NCBI RefSeq assembly: GCF_949820605.1
Contig: NZ_CATKVU010000006.1
Location: 2,305,001 to 2,369,000, forward strand
DNA from: Segatella copri
Lineage (GTDB): Bacteria; Bacteroidota; Bacteroidia; Bacteroidales; Bacteroidaceae
DNA length: 64,000 bases
Direction of reading: 5' to 3'
Shown one piece after another: positions 10,630 to 18,150 of the stretch. The first letter of the stretch is position 1. Every line of letters starts with the position of its first letter. The notes beneath the pieces are model-generated. The model searched no databases. It saw nothing but the letters and a program-made list of their open reading frames with translations, and was not told the origin of the DNA. Both the position numbers and the translations under genes were made by a program.

Positions 10630-11529
10630 ATGAGTAAGAAGCCCTATCGGTTACTGGCATCCCTGTTGCTGATGCTTGTAGCGACGCTTACTTCATGTGA
10701 GAAGTTTTCGATTGACGAAACAACCGGAAAATCACGTGAGGCAAACGCCAATGTAACTATCCATGTGCAGAAAATAGAAGGCACAAGTCTGATGACAACC
10801 AAAGCTGCCGACAAGCAGATGGCGCTGGGCGATGTGTGCTCCAGACTGACACTTGCCATCTTTGACGGAGAGGAGAAACTGGAGACGGTGAACCAGCTTT
10901 CAACAGACAATGGCTTCGGAACAGCCTATGTAAGTCTTGACGAAGGAGAATACCGACTGGTGGTGATTGCCCATAACGGAAAGGGAAACTGCTCTATCAG
11001 CGCACCCGAGAAAGTAAAGTTTGCGAGCAACAAGCTTACCGACACCTTCTATTATTACGGCAGGTTGAGCGTAACGGCAGACGGAGCCACCTCCGACATC
11101 AACCTGAGGCGAGCAGTTGGCGCCTTCAAGTTACATATTACCGACGAAACCATTCCCGAAGAAATCAGGAGCATCAAGTTCTATTATACCGGCGGCAGCA
11201 GCACCCTGGATGCAACCACCGGATTCGGCTGTGTGAACAGCCGTCAGACCGAGAATTTCAGTATGAAAGATGGCGGCAGAGATTTTACCGTCTACACCTT
11301 CCCACATGAAGAAGAGAAGAACATCAAGATGAGTATCAGCTTTCTGGATGCCGATGCAAAGGTGGTAAAGAGTTTTGAAAAAGCCGATTTGAAAATCCAT
11401 CAGAACAAAACAGCCTATACCGAGATTTCCATTGCTGACGGATTCGGTGGCGGAGACGACAGTACGGGTGGTGGAATAGGCATTACCGTAGACCCTACCT
11501 GGGGCGAGACAGAACGGGTGAATTTCTAA
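10630..11529 (+). CDS. FimB/Mfa2-family fimbrial anchor-like lipoprotein
   Basis: This 299-residue protein has a lipoprotein signal ending LTSC (cysteine about residue 23). The layout of beta-rich segments (VTIHVQKIEG, LTLAIFDGEEKL, GEYRLVVIAHNGKGN, INLRRAVGAFKLHIT) matches the FimB/Mfa2 family, whose members anchor or cap fimbriae on the Bacteroidota surface. No shaft or tip fimbrillin gene is adjacent, so it may act alone or with distant partners. The C-terminus is rich in Gly and Asp (GGGDDSTGGGIG) before a short WGETERVNF end. Family placement is moderately sure; the role is inferred. Confidence 0.7.
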   Translation: MSKKPYRLLASLLLMLVATLTSCEKFSIDETTGKSREANANVTIHVQKIEGTSLMTTKAADKQMALGDVCSRLTLAIFDGEEKLETVNQLSTDNGFGTAYVSLDEGEYRLVVIAHNGKGNCSISAPEKVKFASNKLTDTFYYYGRLSVTADGATSDINLRRAVGAFKLHITDETIPEEIRSIKFYYTGGSSTLDATTGFGCVNSRQTENFSMKDGGRDFTVYTFPHEEEKNIKMSISFLDADAKVVKSFEKADLKIHQNKTAYTEISIADGFGGGDDSTGGGIGITVDPTWGETERVNF

Positions 11530-11631
11530 GAAACAGACGATTAAGGGATTACGGAAAACCAGAAGGTATGTTCTATTTTTCTACAATGCAATATATTTTT
11601 TGATTCTTAAAGATTTGATAAACAAAATTTC

Positions 11632-11662
11632 TTTGTCATTTAAGAATAATTCCATAAATTTG
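11632..11662 (+). promoter_or_regulatory. Promoter of the efflux operon
   Basis: TTTG (11632-11635), 19 bases, then TAAATTTG (11655-11662), 32 bases before the TolC-like start codon. Confidence 0.7.
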
Positions 11663-11694
11663 CATCCAATATTATATAATATTATAAACAAAGG

Positions 11695-13203
11695 ATGAAA
11701 AAATATATAACTCTTATCATGCTGATGGGAGCATTGATTCCTGCCGGGGCTCAGGCACAAACGCTGAGCCTTGACAGTTGCCGTGCCATGGCGCTGCGCA
11801 ACAACAAGCAGCTCAATGCCTCGAAGCTCAAGAAAGACGTGGCGTACAACATGAAGAAATCGGCACGTACCAAATATCTTCCTAAAGTAGATGCTTTAGG
11901 CGGTTACGAATGGTTCAGCAGGGAGATTTCGCTGCTGAACGACGGTCAGAAATCAACATTCAGCAATATCGGCTCTACCGTTACCGGAGGAATATCGGGA
12001 GGAGCCAGCAATCTGATGAGCCAACTTGTAAGTCAGGGAATGATTACCCCGGAGATAGCGCAGCAGATAGGCGGACTGCTGAATGAGAAACTGGGACCCC
12101 TGCAGCAGCAAGGCAATGCGCTGGGAGAGAAACTGGTAGATGCTTTCCGCACCGACACCCGCAATATCTGGGCAGGAAGCGTGATGGTTCGCCAACCTAT
12201 CTATATGGGTGGAGCCATCATTGCAGCCAACAAGATTGCCGACATCGGAGAGCAGATTGCAGAGAATGATCTCGACCAGCAGACCCAGAGCACGCTCTAC
12301 AGCATAGACCAGGCTTACTGGCTCGCCGTTTCGCTGAAGCAGAAGCAGAAACTCGCCATCAGCTACCGCGACCTCGTAAAGAAACTGAACGAGGATGTTC
12401 ATAAGATGATTCAGCAGGGTGTTGCCACCAAGGCAGACGGTCTGAAGGTAGACGTAAAGGTGAACGAGGCTGAGATGCAGATTACTCAGGCTGAAGACGG
12501 ACTCGCCCTGTCGAAGATGCTGCTCTGTCAGCTCTGCGGCATTCCGATGAACCAGGCAATCACACTTGCCGATGAAGATAAGGAAACCCTGGCTTTATCA
12601 GGAACTCCTGTTGACACCGAGCAGCAGAGAGTGGCAGCTCAGGATTCGGCGATGAACACCCGTCCGGAACTCCGCATGCTGCAGAATGCGCTCGACATCT
12701 CTAAAGAAGCTACCAATATGGTTCGCGCCATCAATCTGCCTCACGTCATGCTGACAGGTGGCTACATGATTTCGAACCCAAACGTATTCAATGGTTTCCA
12801 GAAGAAGTTTACCGGAGTCTGGAACGTAGGCGTGATGGTTCATATTCCGGTATGGAACTGGTTCGACGGCGCCTACAAGGTGAGAGCCGCCAAGGCTGCC
12901 AGCAATATCGCCCAGATGAACCTGGATGATACGAGAGAGAAGATTCACCTGCAGATTACCCAAAGCCAGTTTAAGGTAAAGGAAGCCCAGAAGAAGCTCA
13001 ACATGGCAATGAAGAACATCGCCAGTGCAGATGAGAACCTGAGATGCGCCAACCTCGGTTTCAAGGAAGGCGTGATGGAGGTTACCGACGTAATGGCTGC
13101 ACAGACTGCCTGGCAGAAAGCACAGAGCCAGAAGATTGATGCAGAAATCGACGTGAAGCTGACTCAGGTTGGACTGAACAAGGCGCTCGGTATCCTGCAG
13201 TAA
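11695..13203 (+). CDS. TolC-family outer membrane efflux protein
   Basis: This 502-residue protein has the signal MKKYITLIMLMGALIPAGAQAQ and two OEP repeats with long alpha-helices (SLDSCRAMALRNNKQLNASK at about 25; LNEDVHKMIQQGVATKADGLKVDVKVNEAE near 235-265; ANLGFKEGVMEVTDVMAAQTAWQKAQSQ near 455-480). These are typical of the TolC tunnel. A Gly-rich insert around residues 85-110 is not part of the usual core. It forms the outer membrane duct for the HlyD-like adaptor and permeases encoded downstream. It is first in a four-gene operon, with 33 bases to the next gene. Confidence 0.9.
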   Translation: MKKYITLIMLMGALIPAGAQAQTLSLDSCRAMALRNNKQLNASKLKKDVAYNMKKSARTKYLPKVDALGGYEWFSREISLLNDGQKSTFSNIGSTVTGGISGGASNLMSQLVSQGMITPEIAQQIGGLLNEKLGPLQQQGNALGEKLVDAFRTDTRNIWAGSVMVRQPIYMGGAIIAANKIADIGEQIAENDLDQQTQSTLYSIDQAYWLAVSLKQKQKLAISYRDLVKKLNEDVHKMIQQGVATKADGLKVDVKVNEAEMQITQAEDGLALSKMLLCQLCGIPMNQAITLADEDKETLALSGTPVDTEQQRVAAQDSAMNTRPELRMLQNALDISKEATNMVRAINLPHVMLTGGYMISNPNVFNGFQKKFTGVWNVGVMVHIPVWNWFDGAYKVRAAKAASNIAQMNLDDTREKIHLQITQSQFKVKEAQKKLNMAMKNIASADENLRCANLGFKEGVMEVTDVMAAQTAWQKAQSQKIDAEIDVKLTQVGLNKALGILQ

Positions 13204-13236
13204 TAATAATAACAAATTTAAATTCAGATTAAGCAA

Positions 13237-14220
13237 ATGCCTAAGAAATCACAGCATAACAACATATTGCTCGCTGTAATCGGTTTTACAGCAGTAGTCA
13301 TTCTCGTAGGCGTCATCGGTTTCTTCACCCTGGAACAGAAGGATGACACCATTCAGGGCGAGGTAGAAGTATCAGAATACAGAGTATCCTGCAAACTGCC
13401 GGGACGCATAGTAGAGCTCCGCGTTCAGGAAGGTGATTACGTTCATGTGGGCGATACGCTCGCCATCCTCGAAGTGCCGGAAATGAAATCGCAGGAACAG
13501 ATGCTCCAGGCTACCAACGCTGCAACCGAGGCGATGAAGGACCTGACGGATGCCGGTGCACGCAAGGAGCAGATTCAGGGTGCTTACCAGTTGGTTCAGC
13601 AGGCTGAAGCTGCCGCAACCATCGCCAAGAAGACCTACGACCGCATGCAGAACCTCTTCAACGAGGGCGTAATCAGCGGTCAGAAACGAGATGAGGCTTA
13701 CGCAGCCTACAAGGCTACAGAGGCTCAGGTGGCTGCAGCCAGAAGTCAGTACGATATGGCGAAGAATGGAGCCCGCGAACAGGAGAAGCGCATGGCTGCC
13801 AGCAACACCCAGGCTTCGAAGAGCGCTGTAGATGTAGTGAAGAATCTTCTGAAAGAGACCGTTCAGATTGCCCAGTGCGAGGGCGAGGTTAGCAATGTCT
13901 ATCCTAAGGTAGGCGAGCTGGTAGGCCTCGGCTCTCCTATCATGAGCATCTCTATCATGAGCGATATGTGGGGAACCTTCAATGTTCGCGAAGATCATCT
14001 CAAGGGTCTGAACAAGGGCGATGAGTTCACCGCTTACGTTCCAGCCTTCAACAAGGACATCAAGATGAAGGTTTACTACCTGAAAGACCAGGGCTCTTAC
14101 GCTACCTGGAAGGCAACCAAGGATAATGGCGACTACGACCGCAAGACATTCGAGGTGAAGGCCCGTCCTATCACAAAGATTGAGGGATTGCGCCCGGGAA
14201 TGTCTTTGATAATTAAGTGA
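13237..14220 (+). CDS. HlyD/EmrA-type periplasmic adaptor (membrane fusion protein)
   Basis: This 327-residue protein has one N-terminal membrane segment (about 8-28, NILLAVIGFTAVVILVGVIG). A biotinyl-lipoyl half follows (EYRVSCKLPGRIVELRVQEGDYVHVGD, about 47-75), then a coiled-coil hairpin rich in Ala/Gln/Lys (about 85-205), the second lipoyl half (GEVSNVYPKVGELVGLGSPI) and a beta-barrel ending in GLRPGMSLIIK. It bridges the inner-membrane permeases and the TolC-like protein across the periplasm. It is second in the operon; a 90-base gap with a GAAGAGT direct repeat separates it from the next gene. Confidence 0.9.
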   Translation: MPKKSQHNNILLAVIGFTAVVILVGVIGFFTLEQKDDTIQGEVEVSEYRVSCKLPGRIVELRVQEGDYVHVGDTLAILEVPEMKSQEQMLQATNAATEAMKDLTDAGARKEQIQGAYQLVQQAEAAATIAKKTYDRMQNLFNEGVISGQKRDEAYAAYKATEAQVAAARSQYDMAKNGAREQEKRMAASNTQASKSAVDVVKNLLKETVQIAQCEGEVSNVYPKVGELVGLGSPIMSISIMSDMWGTFNVREDHLKGLNKGDEFTAYVPAFNKDIKMKVYYLKDQGSYATWKATKDNGDYDRKTFEVKARPITKIEGLRPGMSLIIK

Positions 14221-14310
14221 AGAACGAAGAGTGAAGAGTGAAGAATTCAATTGTTTTCAAACAAAAAAAATTATTTTTCATGATGTTCAAAGTTCAACCT
14301 TTAAAGTTCT

Positions 14311-15474
14311 ATGTTTAAGAAATTATATCATATAGCCCTCAGAGAATGCGGCATCATGTGGAAGAATCCCATTTATCTCTTCTGCATGGTCATCTTCCCC
14401 ATCGTGGTGGTAATTTTCTTCACCACGCTGATGAAGGGAGGAGTGCCTACCGACATGCCTGTGGGCATAGTAGATCAGGACAACTCCGCCACATCGCGCC
14501 AGCTGGTGCATAAGCTCGATGCCTTCCAGACCACCAAGGTAGTGGCCCATTATGAGAACATGGCAGAGGCAAGACATGCTATCCAGAAGAACGAAATCTA
14601 CGCCTTCCTGCTGATTCCTGACGGAACGGAGGCAGGCCTGATGGCCCAGAAGCAGCCTAAGATTTCATTCTATTACAGCAGCGTATCGCTGGCAGCCGGC
14701 TCCCTGCTCTTCCGCGATCTGAAAACCATCTCTACCCTGGGAGGTGCGGCGGCAGGAATGGCGAAACTTTCGGCGCTGGGAAAGACGAACGATGAAATCA
14801 TGACCTTCCTGCAGCCTATCGCCGTAGATCTGCACATGATAGGTAACCCATACGCCAACTACAACTATTATCTTTCGAGCGTAATGGTGCCGGGACTCAT
14901 CATGCTGTTCATCTTCCTGATTACACCTTATTCTATAGGTACGGAACTGAAGTTCAACCGGGCAAGAGACTGGATGCGGATGGCAGGCAACAATCCTTAT
15001 CTCGCCATTGCGGGTAAGATGCTGCCACAGACGCTCATCTTCCTGAGCATCTTCCTGCTGTTCGAATTCTACATCTATTATGTATTACAGTTTCCTCATC
15101 CGGGCGGCGCGCTGCCTATCATCCTGTTAGGCATTCTGAGCGTATTCTCCTGCCAGTGTTTCGGCATCTTTGCCTTCGGACTGATGCCTTCATTGCGCAT
15201 GTCGATGAGTATCTGTTCGTTGTGGGGCGTGGTGAGTTTCTCCATCTGCGGAGCCACCTATCCGCTCTTCTCGATGGATTCTCCAATCCAGTCTATCGGC
15301 CAGCTTTTCCCGATGCGCCACTATTACATGATTTACCAGATGAACATCTTCAATGGTTTCCCTATGGGCGATGCTGTGCTCCACTGGGGTGCAATGGTGC
15401 TGTTCTGTGCCCTGCCGATGCTCACTGTCTGGAACATCAAGAAGGCAATGCTAGTATATAAATACCTACCATAA
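14311..15474 (+). CDS. ABC-2 type permease, subunit 1 (YhhJ/YbhS-like)
   Basis: This 387-residue protein has a first membrane helix (PIYLFCMVIFPIVVVIFFTTL, about 19-39). A periplasmic domain of about 140 residues (VGIVDQDNSATSRQLVHKLDA) follows, then five helices from about residue 190 to 370. This is the ABC2_membrane_3 layout of permeases that partner with HlyD-like adaptors. It is probably exporting small hydrophobic compounds. It overlaps the next permease gene at the stop/start (ATAATGA), implying coupled translation and a heterodimer. No ATP-binding subunit is encoded in the operon. Confidence 0.85.
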   Translation: MFKKLYHIALRECGIMWKNPIYLFCMVIFPIVVVIFFTTLMKGGVPTDMPVGIVDQDNSATSRQLVHKLDAFQTTKVVAHYENMAEARHAIQKNEIYAFLLIPDGTEAGLMAQKQPKISFYYSSVSLAAGSLLFRDLKTISTLGGAAAGMAKLSALGKTNDEIMTFLQPIAVDLHMIGNPYANYNYYLSSVMVPGLIMLFIFLITPYSIGTELKFNRARDWMRMAGNNPYLAIAGKMLPQTLIFLSIFLLFEFYIYYVLQFPHPGGALPIILLGILSVFSCQCFGIFAFGLMPSLRMSMSICSLWGVVSFSICGATYPLFSMDSPIQSIGQLFPMRHYYMIYQMNIFNGFPMGDAVLHWGAMVLFCALPMLTVWNIKKAMLVYKYLP

Positions 15475-16736
15475 TGAAGAAAAGTAGTTTATTATATAAG
15501 ATTATCAATGGCATCTGGGATATGTGCTACATCTGGAAGACGGAAATGCGCAATGTTTTCCGCGATGAGGGTGTGCTCATCTTCTGCATTCTGGTGCCGC
15601 TGGGGTATCCGCTACTCTACTCGTGGATTTACAACAACGAGGTGGTGAGAGAAGTGGATACGGCGATTGTGGACCTGAGCCACAGTCACAGTTCTCGCGA
15701 GTTTATCCGCGATTATGATGCTTCACCAGATGCCAAGGCTACCTATTACTGCAACAGTCTGGACGAGGCGAAGGAACTGGTGCGCAGGCAGGCAGTTCAC
15801 GGAATCCTTTACTTCCCTGCCGACTTCGATACGAAGCTGAACCGAGGCGAACAGGCGCATGTGGGAGTTTACTGCGATATGAGTCTGATGCTGACCTATA
15901 AGGCGATTTATCAGACCTCGCAGGCCGTAGCCAGCCACCTCAACTCGGGCATCCAGATAACACAGGCTGGAGGATTTACGGATAGAGACGATGAGATTAC
16001 CACCGAGCCGCTCGCCTTTGATGAGGTTCCGATATTCAACACGACAGGAGGTTACGGAAATGCCATTCTGCCAGCTGTGCTGGTTCTTATCCTGCAGCAG
16101 ACGATGCTGCTGGGCATAGGAATGGCAGCGGGAACATCAAGAGAACTCAACAGAAACCGAGAACTCATACCGGTAAGCGAGCATTATGGCGGTATTTTCC
16201 GCATTGTTTTCGGCAAGGCATTGGTTTATTTCATGGTTTATGCCGTGATGGGAATGTATCTTACGCTGGTAGTTCCCAAGCTATTCAGTTTTGTAAGTAT
16301 GGTAACGTGGACAACTATTCTCGGTTTCCTCCTTCCTTACATTCTTTCGTGCGTTTTCTTCGGTCTGATGCTGTCGTGTCTGGTAAGATATCGTGAAAAT
16401 GTGATGCTTCTGGTGGTATTCACCTCCGTTCCGTTGCTTTTTATGACGGGAGTATCATGGCCATTGAGCAATATTCCGGGCTTTTGGCAAGGATTTGCGT
16501 GGGTTTTCCCATCCACTTTCGGCATCCGCGGGTTCCTCAGAATCAGCAGTATGGGTGCTTCGCTTTCAGATATTCTGCCGGAATTCAGAGCACTCTGGAT
16601 ACAAACGGGTGTCTATTTCCTCGCTACCTGCCTGGTTTTCAGGCAGCAACTGCGCTCAGCCAGACTCAAGGCAAACCTTACTGCCGAAGTAGCAGAAGAA
16701 GAGGATGAGGTGGAAGAAATCGTGGAGAATGGATAA
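15474..16736 (+). CDS. ABC-2 type permease, subunit 2
   Basis: This 420-residue protein is related to subunit 1: an N-terminal helix (GVLIFCILVPLGYPLLYSWIY, about 32-52), a periplasmic domain beginning REVDTAIVDLSHSHSSREFI, and membrane helices from about residue 195 to 395. The tail is acidic (EVAEEEDEVEEIVENG) and cytoplasmic. It starts at the ATG overlapping the previous stop. It would form the inner-membrane channel together with subunit 1. It is last in the operon; a repeat copy and a two-way terminator follow. Confidence 0.85.
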   Translation: MKKSSLLYKIINGIWDMCYIWKTEMRNVFRDEGVLIFCILVPLGYPLLYSWIYNNEVVREVDTAIVDLSHSHSSREFIRDYDASPDAKATYYCNSLDEAKELVRRQAVHGILYFPADFDTKLNRGEQAHVGVYCDMSLMLTYKAIYQTSQAVASHLNSGIQITQAGGFTDRDDEITTEPLAFDEVPIFNTTGGYGNAILPAVLVLILQQTMLLGIGMAAGTSRELNRNRELIPVSEHYGGIFRIVFGKALVYFMVYAVMGMYLTLVVPKLFSFVSMVTWTTILGFLLPYILSCVFFGLMLSCLVRYRENVMLLVVFTSVPLLFMTGVSWPLSNIPGFWQGFAWVFPSTFGIRGFLRISSMGASLSDILPEFRALWIQTGVYFLATCLVFRQQLRSARLKANLTAEVAEEEDEVEEIVENG

Positions 16737-16754
16737 TGTACAATGAATAATTTC

Positions 16755-16806
16755 GGGGGTGACCATGCAAAAAACAGCTGTTAACTGTTAACCTGTTAAC
16801 TCCTCT
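16755..16806 (+). repeat. Dispersed TGTTAAC-type repeat, copy A
   Basis: The repeat has a GGGGG start, a CCATGCA core, then AACAGCTGTTAACTGTTAAC and a further TGTTAAC heptamer. Related copies lie at 20526-20576 (opposite strand) and 20627-20675. It is intergenic and non-coding, between the permease gene and its terminator. Confidence 0.7.
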
Positions 16807-16810
16807 GATA

Positions 16811-16856
16811 AAAAAAAGCTAGGACTGCTTGAGGGCAATCCTAGCTTTTTATTTTA
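16811..16856. terminator. Bidirectional terminator between efflux operon and mrp
   Basis: The arms AAAAAGCTAGGA (16813-16824) and TCCTAGCTTTTT (16839-16850) are flanked by A and T runs, so the hairpin works for both converging genes. Confidence 0.8.
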
Positions 16857-16884
16857 TACCCTTATCAAATAGGATATTTACTAC

Positions 16885-17982
16885 TTAGTGTGTACTAACA
16901 ATCTTGGTTGGAGCCTTCTCGGCATTTCTGCGGTTCACCACCGTTACAACGCTTTGAGCAAGGCTGAGGAATGCCTGACCGGTAATGGAATCAACCTTGG
17001 TAGCAGCAGGCGCACCATCATCACCTCCCTCGCAGATGCTCTGAACGATAGGAATCTGGGCGAGCAGAGGCACATTCATTTCCTTGGCGAGATTCTTGCA
17101 ACCCTCCTTACCAAAGATATAATACTTGTTCTCAGGCAGCTCGGCAGGCGTAAAGTAAGCCATGTTCTCTATAAGTCCGAGGATAGGCACATTCACCTTA
17201 TCATTCTGATACATGTCAATACCCTTTCTCGCATCGGCAAGCGCCACCTGCTGAGGCGTACTTACGATAACTGCACCCGTAATGGAAAGCGTCTGGAGCA
17301 GCGTAATATGAATATCGCTTGTGCCAGGAGGCGTATCGAGGATAAAGTAATCCAACTCACCCCAGTCAGCATCAGCAATCAGCTGCTTGAGGGCAGAACA
17401 AGCCATTCCGCCGCGCCACAGAGTAGCAGTAGTAGGACTTACGAAGAAACCGATACTCAGGAGCTTCACGCCATATTTCTCGACAGGTTCGATGAGGTCT
17501 CTGCCGTCCTTGTGAACAGAATAAGGACGCTCCTCCTCCACACCGAACATCTTAGGCATGGAAGGACCGAAGATATCCGTATCGAGCAAGCCTACCTTAT
17601 AGCCCAACTTAGCCAGGGCAATAGCGAGATTGGCAGAAACGGTGCTCTTGCCTACTCCCCCCTTACCAGAGCTTACAGCGATGACGTTCTTCACCTGTGG
17701 CAGCATCTTTCCCACCTCAGGACGAGGAGCCGACTTGAACTCAGTAACGATTTCCACCTCTACATCTTTCGAAATATGATAATGGATGGCAGCCTCAGCC
17801 GCCTTCACCGTACTCTTGAGGAAAGGATCCGTATCACGAGGAAAGAGAAGAACCACCTTCACCTTCATACCATTGATGCTAGGCGTATCTGCCAGCATCT
17901 CGCTCTCTATGAGGTTCTTCTTGGTGCCTGGATAAATCACCGTAGCAAGCGCCTCTTCAATCAATTTTGGATATAATGTCAT
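16885..17982 (-). CDS. Mrp/ApbC-type iron-sulfur cluster carrier ATPase
   Basis: This 365-residue protein has an N-terminal MIP18/DUF59-like domain (about 1-90). A P-loop ATPase follows, with the deviant Walker A VSSGKGGVGKSTVSANLAIA (about 104-123), DTDIFGPSMPKMFG and DTPPGTSDIHITLLQT (about 210-225). Proteins of this type carry Fe-S clusters to apo-proteins in the cytoplasm. A CxxC pair near the C-terminus, found in many homologs, is not obvious here. The start MTLYPKLIEEAL (17982) was chosen because the frame upstream runs into AT-rich leader sequence; the promoter lies at 18004-18035. Confidence 0.9.
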   Translation of the reverse strand: MTLYPKLIEEALATVIYPGTKKNLIESEMLADTPSINGMKVKVVLLFPRDTDPFLKSTVKAAEAAIHYHISKDVEVEIVTEFKSAPRPEVGKMLPQVKNVIAVSSGKGGVGKSTVSANLAIALAKLGYKVGLLDTDIFGPSMPKMFGVEEERPYSVHKDGRDLIEPVEKYGVKLLSIGFFVSPTTATLWRGGMACSALKQLIADADWGELDYFILDTPPGTSDIHITLLQTLSITGAVIVSTPQQVALADARKGIDMYQNDKVNVPILGLIENMAYFTPAELPENKYYIFGKEGCKNLAKEMNVPLLAQIPIVQSICEGGDDGAPAATKVDSITGQAFLSLAQSVVTVVNRRNAEKAPTKIVSTH

Positions 17983-18003
17983 AATTTTTAATTTTATCTT
18001 CTG

Positions 18004-18035
18004 CAAAAGTAACAATAAATAATGTAATAAGCAAA
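18004..18035 (-). promoter_or_regulatory. Promoter of mrp
   Basis: On the minus strand TTTG (18032-18035), 20 bases, then TACTTTTG (18004-18011). Confidence 0.7.
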
Positions 18036-18049
18036 TAAAAACTAAATAA

Positions 18050-18081
18050 TTTCAGATATTAAACACTTTTATGTATCTTTG
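18050..18081 (+). promoter_or_regulatory. Promoter of the GH115-like gene
   Basis: TTTC (18050-18053), 20 bases, then TATCTTTG (18074-18081). It shows that upstream in-frame ATGs at 18079 and 18094 are too close to the transcription start and supports ATG 18151. Confidence 0.65.
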
Positions 18082-18150
18082 CAAATTGCAGAAATGTGTA
18101 GTTTCAGCAAAAAGCGAATCTACAACCGAACAGACAAAAACGGAAGAAAA

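Noticed and set aside
13372..14250. Long minus-strand frame opposite the HlyD-like gene
   Set aside because: The HlyD-like protein fits its operon; the reverse frame has no features.
14221..14310. Separate gene or insertion between HlyD-like and permease genes
   Set aside because: Only a GAAGAGT direct repeat and AT-rich sequence; no frame of note.
16888..17976. Long plus-strand frame opposite mrp (362 codons)
   Set aside because: Mrp is unambiguous on the minus strand; the antisense frame has no recognisable domain.
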